Source: JAKPPT01 sp964630305
GTDB taxonomy: Bacteria; Spirochaetota; Spirochaetia; Treponematales; UBA12059
DNA length: 64,000 nt
Direction: 5' to 3'
Assembly (NCBI GenBank): GCA_964630305.1
Contig: CAZVTR010000004.1
Span: 14,044-78,043 of the forward strand
Shown: one piece after another, positions 25,474 through 34,210 of the stretch
Numbering within the stretch: the stretch's first letter is position 1
Layout of the letters: each line of letters begins with the position of its first letter
Notes under the pieces: generated by a model
The model's input: only the letters and a program-made list of their open reading frames with translations
Told to the model about the DNA's origin: nothing
The model's database searches: none
Made by a program: the position numbers and the translations under genes

Positions 25474-26328
25474 TTATTCTTCATCTTCAAGGTCGTTATC
25501 ATTATATTCATCGTCATTTTCGGAATTATCTATATCTCCTGACTCATCAAAATCCTGTAAGTCTTCGAGATCAGAAAGAATGCCAAATTCAATTTCTGCA
25601 CCGGGTTGCTCTGATTTTTCCTCTTCATAAAACAAGACTCGCGAACAGTAGGGACAAAAGATAATTTTATTCCGTTGCTGGATTTCATTTACAAATTGCG
25701 GCGGGAGTATCATAGAACAGCCAGTGCAAACATTCTTTCTGATAGGAACGATACCTATTCCTTCTTTTGAACGGACAATTCGTTCAAATTTAAAAAGAAT
25801 TTCGACATCAATATCTTTGGTGATTTGTTTTTCAAGTATCTGAAGTTCTGCAATGCGTGCTTTAAAACCAGCTTCATCATTTGCAATTTTTTGTCGTTTT
25901 TGCTGGATTTCTTCTTCCTGACGTTGGATGAGGTTTTCAATGGTTTGAACTTCCGATTCAGCTTCGCCATATTTTTGTTCTTCGACTTTTAATTCTTTTC
26001 TGAGCTGGTTTTCTTTCATTGTTGCATCAGTTATTTCTTTATTAAGAAGCTCAAATTCACGAGGATTCGATATTAGATCCATGTTTTTTTCAAGTTTTTC
26101 TATTTTAATAATCGTTTCATCAAGTTCTTGTCTGAGCCCATTAACTTTTTTTGAGAGCTGTTCAAAAATTGCTTTTTTATCCTGATAGCTTTTTTTAGTG
26201 CGCGTAAGTATCTCTTCTTGAGTAATTAGTGATTTTGGAAGTTCGACAAGTTCATGCTCAAGCTGAACTCGTTCAATGAGTAACTTTTGAAACTCATTTA
26301 ATTTAGACAATAATTCTTCCATTAACAT
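25474..26328 (-). CDS. coiled-coil C4 zinc-ribbon protein (DUF164 type)
   Basis: A 284-residue cytoplasmic protein: a long coiled coil (about 1-185, rich in E/K/Q/L), then a zinc ribbon CTGCSMILPPQ...CPYCSRVL (about 203-230) and a very acidic tail of about 40 residues (Asp/Glu/Asn). This is the DUF164/C4 zinc-ribbon family found throughout bacteria; its role is not established, and nucleic-acid or protein binding is suspected. It lies between rpoD and rnpB, the same neighbour as in T. pallidum. The acidic tail appears to be lineage specific. The stop codon abuts the 5' end of rnpB. Confidence 0.85.
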   Translation of the reverse strand: MLMEELLSKLNEFQKLLIERVQLEHELVELPKSLITQEEILTRTKKSYQDKKAIFEQLSKKVNGLRQELDETIIKIEKLEKNMDLISNPREFELLNKEITDATMKENQLRKELKVEEQKYGEAESEVQTIENLIQRQEEEIQQKRQKIANDEAGFKARIAELQILEKQITKDIDVEILFKFERIVRSKEGIGIVPIRKNVCTGCSMILPPQFVNEIQQRNKIIFCPYCSRVLFYEEEKSEQPGAEIEFGILSDLEDLQDFDESGDIDNSENDDEYNDNDLEDEE

Positions 26329-26437
26329 ATGAGCACCCCATCTAAATCTTTTTCATGCATACTACTAAATAGGCAGTGCATATTATCATGCTGTGCGTAT
26401 TTAATCAATGCTGATTGTATATAAATTTACACAGTAC

Positions 26438-28177
26438 TTAATAATGATCAACATAATCACGAAGCCGCTGACTTCGTTTAAAAAAGCGTAATTTCTTCAA
26501 TGCTTTTGCTTCTATCTGGCGAATTCGCTCTCTTGTAACATTAAAATATAGCCCTACTTCCTCAAGCGTCAGAGAATAACCGTCGTCTAGACCAAACCGC
26601 ATTCTCAGCACTTCCTGTTCACGAGGAGGAAGTGTTGATAAAACAAGATGAATTTGTTCACGCAGCAATTTGTAATCGGTTTGAATTGAAGGATTTTCGA
26701 CATCTTTATCTTCAATAATGTCACCAAGAAATGAGTCCTCATCTTCGCCGAGAGGGGTTTCAAGACTAATTGGTTCACGAGCTACATTTTTAACACTCTT
26801 TACTCTGCTCACTGGCCATCCGAGCTGTTCTGCAATCTCCTCATCGGTTGGTTCTCTGCTCAATCGCTGAGTCAGCTGTTTTGCTTCCCTGAGTACTTTG
26901 TTGATCTGTTCAATCATATGAACTGGTACACGAATGGTTCGTGCTTGATCGCTGATAGAGCGCGTAATAGCCTGTCGAATCCACCATGTGGCATACGTTG
27001 AAAATTTATATCCTTTGCGATATTCGAATTTTTCTACTGCTTTAATTAAACCAATGTTGCCTTCTTGTACAAGGTCAAAAAAGTGTAAACCGCGGTTTGT
27101 GTATTTTTTTGCAATGGAGACAACAAGCCGTAAATTAGCTTTTATAAGTTTGTCTTTTGCATTTTTAAGCATGATTCTTCCACGATTTATTTCTTTTGCC
27201 ATTTTCATAATTTCACTGCAATTAGCCTCAAACTGAAATTCAAATTCATGAAGCCTGCGCTGAGCAACCTGGATTTCTTTAATTTTTTCTTTAATTTCTT
27301 CTGCACTTAAACAGAGATCCTGTTCAATAGCTAACCTTCTGTCCTTAATAGTGAGGTTTCGTCCAAGCAGCCGTAATTCCTGGTTATTAGAAACTTTAAG
27401 CAGCTTTTGAAGCTGTTTTTGTTCTTTCATTATTCTTTTTATTTTTTTTGCAGAAACAACAAATCGTTCTGAAAAAAGGTTTATTTCTTCAGGGTGGAGT
27501 TCTGTGTTGCCTAATTTACTAATTAGCTCGCCTCGCAAAGCATTGAGTTCTGGATTTTCAGACCAATGCTGCCCTCGTGAAAAAATCTTTTTCTTGATAT
27601 CGATATATGTTTTTAAATTAGCTTGAGTATCCCGTAAAACTTCACGATAGTATTGATTTAATCTTCGGCGCTCAGCTATTTTTTCAGAATTTTCTTTTCT
27701 TTGTTGGCTTCCTGCTTCTCGTTTTGCTTTCTGAGCAATTTGATAGAATTCGGGAATTAAAATACCGCATTTTTTAATTATTTCTTTGATAATTTCTTCG
27801 CCCTCTTCCATCTGTTTTGAAAGTATGACTTCTTCTTCTGCAGTAAGCAGGTTCTCTTTACCAATATCATGTAAATACAGTCTTATAGGATCATCCACAA
27901 GACTTTCTTTGTCATTTGCAAGTATCTGTTTTTTTGTTTTTGGTTCAGCGCTCTTCTCAAGTTCTTTGATTGCCTCTTCATCAACATCAATTTTAATTGG
28001 CTCTTCTTCAAAAGAAATATTATTTTGCTCTAATAGGGACAATATAAAATCAAATTTATCATTTTGAAGATAATAATCCGGCATTATTTCACTCAGTTCA
28101 TCAAAAGAAATAGATTTTTTTTCTTTTGCAAATTCAAGAAGCTTTTGAATGTTGGGATCCTGCTCTAGATCGATCAT
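26438..28177 (-). CDS. rpoD: primary sigma factor RpoD (sigma-70)
   Basis: Housekeeping sigma factor that directs RNA polymerase. The 579 residues contain region 1.1-like sequence at the N-terminus, region 1.2 (DPIRLYLHDIGKENLLT), region 2 with FDLVQEGNIGLIKAVEKFEYRKGYKFSTYA (split over about residues 370-400) and TWWIRQAITR for -10 recognition, region 3 (RVPVHMIEQINKV) and region 4 with RERIRQIEAKALKKLR for -35 recognition. Its intact regions 2.4 and 4.2 fit the TTGACA/TATAAT-like promoters seen in this window. The start overlaps the dnaG stop (ATGA), recreating the dnaG-rpoD pair of the macromolecular synthesis operon. Confidence 0.97.
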   Translation of the reverse strand: MIDLEQDPNIQKLLEFAKEKKSISFDELSEIMPDYYLQNDKFDFILSLLEQNNISFEEEPIKIDVDEEAIKELEKSAEPKTKKQILANDKESLVDDPIRLYLHDIGKENLLTAEEEVILSKQMEEGEEIIKEIIKKCGILIPEFYQIAQKAKREAGSQQRKENSEKIAERRRLNQYYREVLRDTQANLKTYIDIKKKIFSRGQHWSENPELNALRGELISKLGNTELHPEEINLFSERFVVSAKKIKRIMKEQKQLQKLLKVSNNQELRLLGRNLTIKDRRLAIEQDLCLSAEEIKEKIKEIQVAQRRLHEFEFQFEANCSEIMKMAKEINRGRIMLKNAKDKLIKANLRLVVSIAKKYTNRGLHFFDLVQEGNIGLIKAVEKFEYRKGYKFSTYATWWIRQAITRSISDQARTIRVPVHMIEQINKVLREAKQLTQRLSREPTDEEIAEQLGWPVSRVKSVKNVAREPISLETPLGEDEDSFLGDIIEDKDVENPSIQTDYKLLREQIHLVLSTLPPREQEVLRMRFGLDDGYSLTLEEVGLYFNVTRERIRQIEAKALKKLRFFKRSQRLRDYVDHY

Positions 28178-29961
28178 GATTGTTTCTCCCTTAACCGCTT
28201 AATTTCATTGGATAAAAACATCTGTTCACACAGTAAATCATTAATTGAATAGTCAAGATTACTGCTATGTTTTTGTAATTCATTGATTTTTTTTGTAATT
28301 TCAGCTCTCTGCTTTTCAAGCATTTTGATTTTTTTATTGGTAATTGCATCTTCAATAACCTGTCTGATATTTTCAGGAAATACATTTTTTGTTATATATT
28401 CAATAAAAATATCCTTTACTGGATTGTTTTCTACTTCATGCAACAATGCAGGAATTGTAAACGCATCTTTTCTAAATAATTCCTCAAGAACGATAAAAAT
28501 AGAACGAACATTTTCGTTTTCAAAATCTGCTGGATGGAGTTCGGAGCGAGCAAATTTAAATTGCTCAACATCAGTCGCAAGCTGAGCAAGCAGTATTAAA
28601 TCTGCTTTAGACTCAGCGTCTATGTGCTGTTTAGCTGATGATACTGACACATTGCTAGAAGTTACAGCCGGCTTACGTGTCAAGCTTCCTTTTTGATAAT
28701 CGGCAAGCAGCGCTTGTTTTTCCACATTGAGCACATTTGCTCCAATTTGTGCAAGCTGATCACGCTGTACATGAGTTCCAGCAGCATTCATAAATGAGAA
28801 CAATAAAGACAATGCTGATTCAAAACTTGAGGTCTTTAGACTATACAGTTCTTCCATTATATATTCGTGTATAGTTATACTAAATTTTAAAAGATTTTGC
28901 AAATCCTCTGGTCCATTTTTTTGCAGAATCTCAGCAGCATCTTTTGTGTCTTTATTGGAAAGTATTTTTATTGAACAATTATGTGATATGAGCAATTCTA
29001 TAGCCCGATACGTAGCTTGTTTCCCGGCTTTATCAGCATCAAAATTGAGAATTATTTCCTTTGCTAATTTTGAAAGCATGCGTACATGTTCTTCTGTTAA
29101 TGAAGTGCCTAAAGGAGCAACCGCATTAGTTACACCTGCCTGATGCCATGCTAAAACATCCATATAGCCTTCTACAATAATAACAGAGCTAGTTTCCCTA
29201 ATGGTTTGCAATGACTGATGTAATCCATAGAGTACCTTACTCTTATGATAAATTGCAGTTTCCGGAGAATTAATATACTTTGGCCCTGTACCGTTCAATA
29301 ATCGGGCACCAAAAGCAACAACATTTCCAAGACGATTAACAATTGGGAAAATTACTCTTCCAGAAAAAATACAAATTTCAGGATAGGTTTTTGAAAATAA
29401 ACCTGTTTGTTTTAAAAAATCTGGTGAATACGATTTGCTAAGGAGTTTTTTGTATAGCCATGTCCGCTGTGCCGGTGCATATCCCAATTTAAAAGTATCA
29501 ATAAGCTCTGGAGTCAAGCCGCGTTCTTTGAGATACTGGTAAGCCTGTAAACCTTCATCAGTCTTATGCAAACAGTAACTAAATGTTTCGGTTAAACGGG
29601 CATAAACTTCATACAATAAATTGAGCTGTTCATGAGCTTCTTCGCTTGTTTCTGATGATTGTTCATAGGGTATTGCCCGATGCATTTTTTTTGCAAGAAT
29701 CTGGATTGCATCGATATAGTCACAATGTTCAGCTTCTTTCAGAAAGGTAATAACATCTCCGCCTTTTTTGCACCCAAAACAATAAAAAAAATTTTTATCG
29801 TGCTGGACGGTAAATGAAGGCGTTTTTTCATGATGGAATGGACATAAACCCACATATCGGCTGCCTCGTTTAGTGAGCGAAACATAATCACTAATTATCT
29901 CTACGATATCAGCATCTGAGAGAAGCTGTTGTATGAACGCTTCAGGAATTCGTTTGCTCAT
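28174..29961 (-). CDS. dnaG: DNA primase
   Basis: Makes RNA primers for replication. The 595 residues start with the CHC2 zinc domain (Cys40, His43, Cys61, Cys64), then the TOPRIM RNA-polymerase domain with EGYMDVLAWHQAG and the LNFDADKAG acidic motif, and a C-terminal helicase-binding region rich in E/K. The length is normal. The start overlaps mltG (ATGA) and the stop overlaps rpoD, so replication, transcription and wall genes form one coupled series. Confidence 0.96.
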   Translation of the reverse strand: MSKRIPEAFIQQLLSDADIVEIISDYVSLTKRGSRYVGLCPFHHEKTPSFTVQHDKNFFYCFGCKKGGDVITFLKEAEHCDYIDAIQILAKKMHRAIPYEQSSETSEEAHEQLNLLYEVYARLTETFSYCLHKTDEGLQAYQYLKERGLTPELIDTFKLGYAPAQRTWLYKKLLSKSYSPDFLKQTGLFSKTYPEICIFSGRVIFPIVNRLGNVVAFGARLLNGTGPKYINSPETAIYHKSKVLYGLHQSLQTIRETSSVIIVEGYMDVLAWHQAGVTNAVAPLGTSLTEEHVRMLSKLAKEIILNFDADKAGKQATYRAIELLISHNCSIKILSNKDTKDAAEILQKNGPEDLQNLLKFSITIHEYIMEELYSLKTSSFESALSLLFSFMNAAGTHVQRDQLAQIGANVLNVEKQALLADYQKGSLTRKPAVTSSNVSVSSAKQHIDAESKADLILLAQLATDVEQFKFARSELHPADFENENVRSIFIVLEELFRKDAFTIPALLHEVENNPVKDIFIEYITKNVFPENIRQVIEDAITNKKIKMLEKQRAEITKKINELQKHSSNLDYSINDLLCEQMFLSNEIKRLREKQS

Positions 29962-31013
29962 TGTCCCTTTGTAAAAAGCTGTGCTGCTCTTATGTGTTCA
30001 TCATACGTTTCAGAAAAATAATGTTTGCCATCTTTTTCATTGATAAGCCTGAAATAAAGGTACCTGCTTGGTTCTGGGGTAATAGCAGCTTGCAGAGCAA
30101 TTATACCAGGATTACAAATGGGGCCAGGAGGCAAGCCAGGATTGATATACGTATTATAAGGACTCTTCAATTGCAAATCGGTTTCAAACAATCTTTCTGG
30201 ATGTTTTTTATGCAGTTCTTCAGTAATAATATAGACAACTGTTGCACAGGACTGCAGCGGCATTCTAATTTTTAAACGGTTCATAAAAACGCCTGCAATT
30301 AACGGCGCTTCTTCCGGCTTTCGATATTCGCGTTCAACGATACTAGCTAATATAACACGTTCATGCAATTCTTCGGGATTTAAAAATTGTACCTGTGGTA
30401 CTTGCTCTTGCAGTTTCTTTTTAAAATTGTTTACCATCGTCTCTAAAACTAATTTTGGAGAACTATTAAGTGGGAAAAAGTATGTATCAGGGAAAAGATA
30501 GCCAGTTAAAGAATTTGCAGGTATACCAAATTCTTTCGCAATTGCTGGATCAGATACTACACGCAAAAAATCATCCGCAGAAAGTATTTTTTGTTCCTGT
30601 AACATGGCAGCAATTTTTGTAGTTGACGATCCTTCTGGTATCTGAATGCGGATTAATAGTTCTTTACCTTCAATAAGTGCAGCAAGAATCTCAGAGCTTT
30701 TCATAGATGTTGAAAACTTATATGTACCAATTTTAATTGCATTTTCTGCATTTTTAAATTTTAGCAATACTTTAAAATAATATGAAGATCGAATAAGATT
30801 TGCTTCATGCAGTCTTCTTGCTACACCTGAACCCGATTCACCATTTACAACAGAAAAAAGTACTTCTCGCTGCTCTTGAGGAGCTGTTGGAGCATCAAAA
30901 TATTGAATTATAAATAGTGAGCCAATAAACAATGCGCCTGCCAGTATAAAAACAAATAAAATTGTTGAGAAAAATGATTTTAAAACATTTTTTTGGGGGT
31001 TATTTTTTTTCAT
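29958..31013 (-). CDS. mltG: endolytic murein transglycosylase MltG (YceG)
   Basis: Inner-membrane lytic transglycosylase that cuts nascent peptidoglycan and limits chain length. The 351 residues have one N-terminal membrane segment (about 16-35), a LysM-like region (FKVLLKFKNAENAIKIGTYKF as split motifs), and the catalytic domain with ILASIVEREY (general acid Glu), LQSCATVVY and SPYNTYINPGLPPGPICNPG. Length and motifs are typical. Both ends overlap neighbours (72-residue gene and dnaG), so it is part of the long minus-strand unit. Confidence 0.95.
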   Translation of the reverse strand: MKKNNPQKNVLKSFFSTILFVFILAGALFIGSLFIIQYFDAPTAPQEQREVLFSVVNGESGSGVARRLHEANLIRSSYYFKVLLKFKNAENAIKIGTYKFSTSMKSSEILAALIEGKELLIRIQIPEGSSTTKIAAMLQEQKILSADDFLRVVSDPAIAKEFGIPANSLTGYLFPDTYFFPLNSSPKLVLETMVNNFKKKLQEQVPQVQFLNPEELHERVILASIVEREYRKPEEAPLIAGVFMNRLKIRMPLQSCATVVYIITEELHKKHPERLFETDLQLKSPYNTYINPGLPPGPICNPGIIALQAAITPEPSRYLYFRLINEKDGKHYFSETYDEHIRAAQLFTKGQ

Positions 31014-31218
31014 TTATAGAAACATCCTTGCATATTGCCGTATACTTTTCAAGATAAGTTTCAAGCTCTTGAATAGAATACGAAGAATAAATAATAGTTT
31101 CGATTTTTTTATGCAAAGCATATGCTAACGAGTCATCCCATGCTGTATGATTTTTTAAGAGACAATATAAGTACATTGCCTCTTCTGGAGAAATTTCCAT
31201 AGAAAAACGATTTTGCAT
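31000..31218 (-). CDS. small conserved-looking hypothetical protein
   Basis: A 72-residue protein with no name that I recognise: MQNRFSMEISPEEAMYLYCL at the start, then two amphipathic helices and a Lys-rich end. It has no signal peptide or membrane segment. The ATG at 31218 lies one base past the stop of the MBL gene; an in-frame codon at 31230 would fall inside that gene. The 3' end overlaps mltG by 14 nt. This coupling on both sides supports a real gene. The segment EEAMYLYCLLKNH resembles a short helical regulatory protein, but no function can be claimed. Confidence 0.6.
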   Translation of the reverse strand: MQNRFSMEISPEEAMYLYCLLKNHTAWDDSLAYALHKKIETIIYSSYSIQELETYLEKYTAICKDVSINEKK

Positions 31219-31219
31219 A

Positions 31220-31977
31220 TCAGAGCTCAACTACCATTCCGTCCTTTGCTAAAAAAAGTTCTAATTGCGTATTTCCTAAATGGTCTTTGTACCATTTTGC
31301 AGAATTGTAATTTTTATATATTTGCTTATCAGAATAAGCAGGTTCATGATGAAAAAGNNNNNNNNNNNNNNNNNNNNNNNNNNNNNNNNNNNNNNNNNNN
31401 NNNNNNNNNNNNNNNNNNNNNNNNNNNNNNNNNNNNNNNNNNNNNNNNNNNNNNNNNTGTTTGGTAATGCAATATATCCTTGAGATAGTACCACAAAATT
31501 AATATGAGCACGCATCTCATCCATTGTTATAGGGAAATAGGGATATCGCATTTGATTGCGCAAGTATGTTTCAAATTCAGGAACTGGACTATAAAAATTA
31601 AGCGTAAAATCTTTATTAAATGCTGGTGCAAAAAATGGAAGCCCTTGAATATGATCCCAATGGAAATGGGAGAAAAAAATATGCAGCGTTTTAGTAACAC
31701 TGTGTTTAATAAGAGAACGACCTAACTGCTGAATCCCCGTACCAGCATCAAAAATTATATGAGTACTGTCACACGAAATATCCATGCAAGCGCTATTGCC
31801 ACCAATACTAGAAGTAAGCTGTTCGGGAAGCCTGGAAATAAAACGCTGTTTAGCATCCTGACTAATTATATCATCAGCTTGAATGAGCTGAATGATAGCT
31901 GCAATTTTACTCTGTAAATCTTGATTGGTGAATGGTGTAGGAATTGAACCTCTAGTTCCCCAAAATTGAATTTTCAT
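31220..31977 (-). CDS. MBL-fold metal-dependent hydrolase (interrupted by assembly gap)
   Basis: A metallo-beta-lactamase-fold phosphodiesterase-like protein. N-terminal part (31977-31458): MKIQFWGTRGSIPTP, GGNSACMDI, FDAGTGIQQLG and FFSHFHWDHIQGLPFF with the HxHxDH motif. C-terminal part (31357-31220): FHHEPAYSDKQI, the last metal ligand motif, ending in GMVVEL. The parts are out of frame across the 100 N, so the real gap length must be 2 modulo 3. The family includes cyclic-nucleotide phosphodiesterases and RNase Z-like enzymes; the substrate is unknown. The start overlaps the YkgJ-like gene by 26 nt. Confidence 0.85.
31358..31457. other. assembly gap of 100 N
   Basis: Exactly 100 N inside the MBL-fold gene. 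Frame analysis of both flanks rules out a true length of 100 if the gene is intact, since the frames join only if the gap is 2 modulo 3. Confidence 0.95.
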
Positions 31978-32443
31978 CTAATGTTTCCCATGACACTGAG
32001 CTGGCAAGCTCTAAAATTGGATGCTTGTTTCTTTCATCCAAATGCTTTTGTATTTCAGATGCATCATGCAATAACCCTTTGTTAATGCCAGGACAATATT
32101 TTGCTTCCTCATCCCATATTTTTTTATCTCGTAATAGATTCTCCCAAAAAGGAAACGTTGAACATTGTATCGGCCTTACATTATATATAGTGCATCCTCT
32201 CCCCAATTCCCAGAAGATACAATCAAAATTTTGTTTTTCTTGCAAACTGATTCTATATCCAGAAGCATTATAAATTGGGCGGCAATAGTGAGCTAAAAAT
32301 GTTTTTACCGAACACATCAGGTGCTTAGCAATAGTAATTATTTCAAAAGCAGAAAGAAACACCACTCCTGGATCATGCCTGCAGCATCGAGAACAACGCT
32401 GACAGGTAAACTGTAATCCTGTGTTCCAAAAATCTGCTTTCAT
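31952..32443 (-). CDS. YkgJ-family cysteine cluster protein
   Basis: A 163-residue cytoplasmic protein of the zinc- or iron-chelating YkgJ family: CQRCSRCCRHDPG near the N-terminus, a later Cys (NFDCIFW), GRGCTIYNVRPIQCSTFPFW and a final Cys (AKYCPG). Family members are thought to bind an Fe-S cluster or metal; the role is unproved. The start at 32443 is chosen because the upstream in-frame ATG at 32479 lies inside a terminator hairpin following tRNA-Tyr. It overlaps the MBL gene by 26 nt. Confidence 0.8.
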   Translation of the reverse strand: MKADFWNTGLQFTCQRCSRCCRHDPGVVFLSAFEIITIAKHLMCSVKTFLAHYCRPIYNASGYRISLQEKQNFDCIFWELGRGCTIYNVRPIQCSTFPFWENLLRDKKIWDEEAKYCPGINKGLLHDASEIQKHLDERNKHPILELASSVSWETLDENSILGN

Positions 32444-32474
32444 TGTATAGAATGCATTCACTATAAAATAATAT

Positions 32475-32494
32475 GGCACCTGATATCAGGCGCC
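32475..32494 (-). terminator. terminator after tRNA-Tyr
   Basis: On the minus strand GGCGCCTG-ATAT-CAGGTGCC forms an 8-pair stem (one G-U) with a 4-nt loop, followed by the T-rich ATATTATTTTAT. It begins 25 nt after the tRNA-Tyr 3' end, so it probably ends the tRNA transcript and separates it, at least partly, from the downstream operon. Confidence 0.55.
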
Positions 32495-32518
32495 AATGTT
32501 CAAGTATCCAGATGCTTC

Positions 32519-32600
32519 TGGAGAGAGAAGGATTTGAACCTTCGAAGGCTAAGCCAACAGATTTACAGTCTGCCCCCTTTGACCACTCGGGAATCTCTCC
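32519..32600 (-). tRNA. tRNA-Tyr (anticodon GTA)
   Basis: Acceptor GGAGAGA (32600-32594) pairs with TCTCTCC (32526-32520), discriminator A. The anticodon loop reads CTGTAAA with GTA, there is a long variable arm as in bacterial tRNA-Tyr, and the T-arm GGTTCAAATCC is present. About 82 nt. CCA is not encoded, so it depends on a CCA-adding enzyme. It follows tRNA-Thr after a 27-nt spacer. Confidence 0.96.
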
Positions 32601-32627
32601 AATATGGCTTTTACCAAAGCCATGAAA

Positions 32628-32700
32628 AGCCATCTCCCGGGATCGAACCGGAGACCTCGAGATTACAAGTCACGCGCTCTGCCAGCTGAGCTAAGATGGC
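32628..32700 (-). tRNA. tRNA-Thr (anticodon TGT)
   Basis: Acceptor GCCATCT (32700-32694) pairs with AGATGGC (32635-32629), discriminator T. D-arm AGCTCAGCTGGCAGAGC, anticodon loop CTTGTAA with TGT, T-arm GGTTCGATCCC. 73 nt. CCA is not encoded. First gene of a Thr-Tyr pair with its own promoter. Confidence 0.96.
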
Positions 32701-32713
32701 TTAAAGTAGTTGT

Positions 32714-32743
32714 ACTATAATCAAAATCGTAAGTTTACGTCAA
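32714..32743 (-). promoter_or_regulatory. promoter of the tRNA-Thr/tRNA-Tyr pair
   Basis: Minus strand TTGACG (32743-32738), 18 nt, TATAGT (32719-32714); the mature tRNA-Thr begins 13 nt after the -10 box, leaving a leader of only a few nucleotides. Confidence 0.65.
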
Positions 32744-32780
32744 GTACTTTTTCATATGAATTCTAACAATTGAGCATACA

Positions 32781-33296
32781 TTATTCTAATTTTTTACGAG
32801 TACAATACTCTTTACATGCTGCAATGAGCTGTTCTTGTGTCTGTTTTAAATCTTGAACAAGCACTCGTTTCCCAGCCAGTAATTCAGCAATGCCAATTTC
32901 ATTTGGATATCGTGGAATAATATGCAGATGCAAATGTTCTATGCTTGCACCAGCAGCCAATCCCATATTAAAACCAATATTGAAACCAGCAGGATTATAC
33001 TGCGACTCAAGCACTGAAAGCATCATAGTTTCTAGTTGATGCAGTACATAAACCTCTTCCGGTACTAATGCCCTGATATCAATGATATGACGTTTGGGGA
33101 AGATTAAACAATGCGCAGGATTGTATGGGTATAAATTTAATGAGATAATAAATTTGTCATTTTCATAAACAATAAGAGATTCAACAGACTTGTCTTTTTC
33201 TGTTATCTTGCAGAGTATACATCCGTCGTTTTTTTTATTTTTGCAATAACCTAATTTTTCAAAATTAAAAAAATATTTCATATGCTCAACTCTCAT
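32781..33296 (-). CDS. HIT-family nucleotide hydrolase/transferase
   Basis: A 171-residue histidine-triad protein. Seen: the zinc-like pair CILC preceded by a Cys (GCILCK), IISLNLYPYNPAHCLIFPKRH, and the active motif HLHLHIIPR (about 120-128) whose middle His attacks the alpha-phosphate. This arrangement matches the Ap4A phosphorylase/hydrolase-like branch of HIT proteins; the substrate is probably an adenine dinucleotide or AMP conjugate (inference). The ATG overlaps the stop of the upstream gene (ATGA). Confidence 0.88.
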   Translation of the reverse strand: MRVEHMKYFFNFEKLGYCKNKKNDGCILCKITEKDKSVESLIVYENDKFIISLNLYPYNPAHCLIFPKRHIIDIRALVPEEVYVLHQLETMMLSVLESQYNPAGFNIGFNMGLAAGASIEHLHLHIIPRYPNEIGIAELLAGKRVLVQDLKQTQEQLIAACKEYCTRKKLE

Positions 33297-34102
33297 GGTT
33301 TTGGCAGTGAAATTCCAGCTTTTATTGCCATATACTGGATTAGTTCCGGGTATTCCTTAAATAACTCACCATATTTTTTAAGCTGCTCAAGTTCTGTTTG
33401 CTCTTGCACAGCTTTTGAAGCAGTTGCAAGCAATGCAGGTTCTAATGCTTTTTGAAATTTTTCGATAAAACTTTCATATAGTTTTGCTGCAATCTTATAG
33501 GTTGAAATATCCGGCAGCTGTATAAAATCTATTGATATATTTGAAATGATAAGATCAGGGAATGATTTCTTAAGAATTTCTGTTATTTTATTAGTATAGT
33601 CACCTTGAAGTATACCAGTAATATCAACAGGACTTTGCACAAAAAATTGTTCCTGTATTTTTTGCTTAACCAATATTGATTTCTGTTTTAACAATTCTAA
33701 TAGTTGTTCAGAAGAACTTATGCCATTTGTTTTATATAGTTCAGGCAATACCTCATAATTATAACTAATTGAACAGGACAAATTGATTTTCCATGAAAAA
33801 TCCGGATTTCCTCCAATAAATGTCTTATAAGCTTCTGCAGAAGGCAAGGTTCCTGAAAGCTCAAAATTTTCTGTATACGTCACGGGTTTAAACTGTAACA
33901 ATTTTACGTTTGTCGGAAGCAGCGCTTCAAGTTTCCAAATAAAATCGCCAGGCTTAATTACTGTAGAATGTATACCTGATGTTTTTGAAATATAAATTGT
34001 AAAACAACCAGGCAGGATTCGCCAATTTACCCAGCCAAAGAAAAAAACGATAAAAAAAGTAATGAGCAGCAGAATAAATCTAACGATAAATCGTTTTAGC
34101 AT
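33293..34102 (-). CDS. membrane-anchored hypothetical protein
   Basis: A 269-residue protein I do not recognise. It has one strongly hydrophobic N-terminal segment (about 5-26, FILLLITFFIVFFFGWV), then a mainly beta region (30-130), and a helical C-terminus rich in Glu/Lys (YKIAAKLYESFIEKF, EQLKKYGELFKEYPELIQY) that recalls the end of prohibitin/SPFH-type proteins. Probably the bulk faces the periplasm. The ATG at 34102 follows GGAT; the open frame begins upstream with TTG. It is coupled to the HIT gene by ATGA and is divergent from xseA. Confidence 0.65.
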   Translation of the reverse strand: MLKRFIVRFILLLITFFIVFFFGWVNWRILPGCFTIYISKTSGIHSTVIKPGDFIWKLEALLPTNVKLLQFKPVTYTENFELSGTLPSAEAYKTFIGGNPDFSWKINLSCSISYNYEVLPELYKTNGISSSEQLLELLKQKSILVKQKIQEQFFVQSPVDITGILQGDYTNKITEILKKSFPDLIISNISIDFIQLPDISTYKIAAKLYESFIEKFQKALEPALLATASKAVQEQTELEQLKKYGELFKEYPELIQYMAIKAGISLPKP

Positions 34103-34171
34103 AAATGTATCCAATGAATGCGATTTCTTATTTAGTGTACCATATTTTATCTATAAATACGAGTCTATTCA

Positions 34172-34200
34172 TTGATTTTTTTTTATGGTTCATTTACTAT
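34172..34200 (+). promoter_or_regulatory. putative xseA promoter with near-zero leader
   Basis: TTGATT (34172-34177), 17 nt, TACTAT (34195-34200), then 10 nt to the ATG at 34211. Both boxes are 4/6 matches, so it is weaker than the metG example. No ribosome site is seen. Confidence 0.35.
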
Positions 34201-34210
34201 TTTAACATTT

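Noticed and set aside
31276..31357. Open frame through the third gap ending in FFIMNLLILISKY-type sequence
   Set aside because: Artefact of the 100-N spacer; the other frame gives the conserved MBL C-terminus FHHEPAYSD.
32373..32633. Minus-strand open frame across tRNA-Tyr
   Set aside because: It is a shadow of the tRNA gene and terminator; no coding features.
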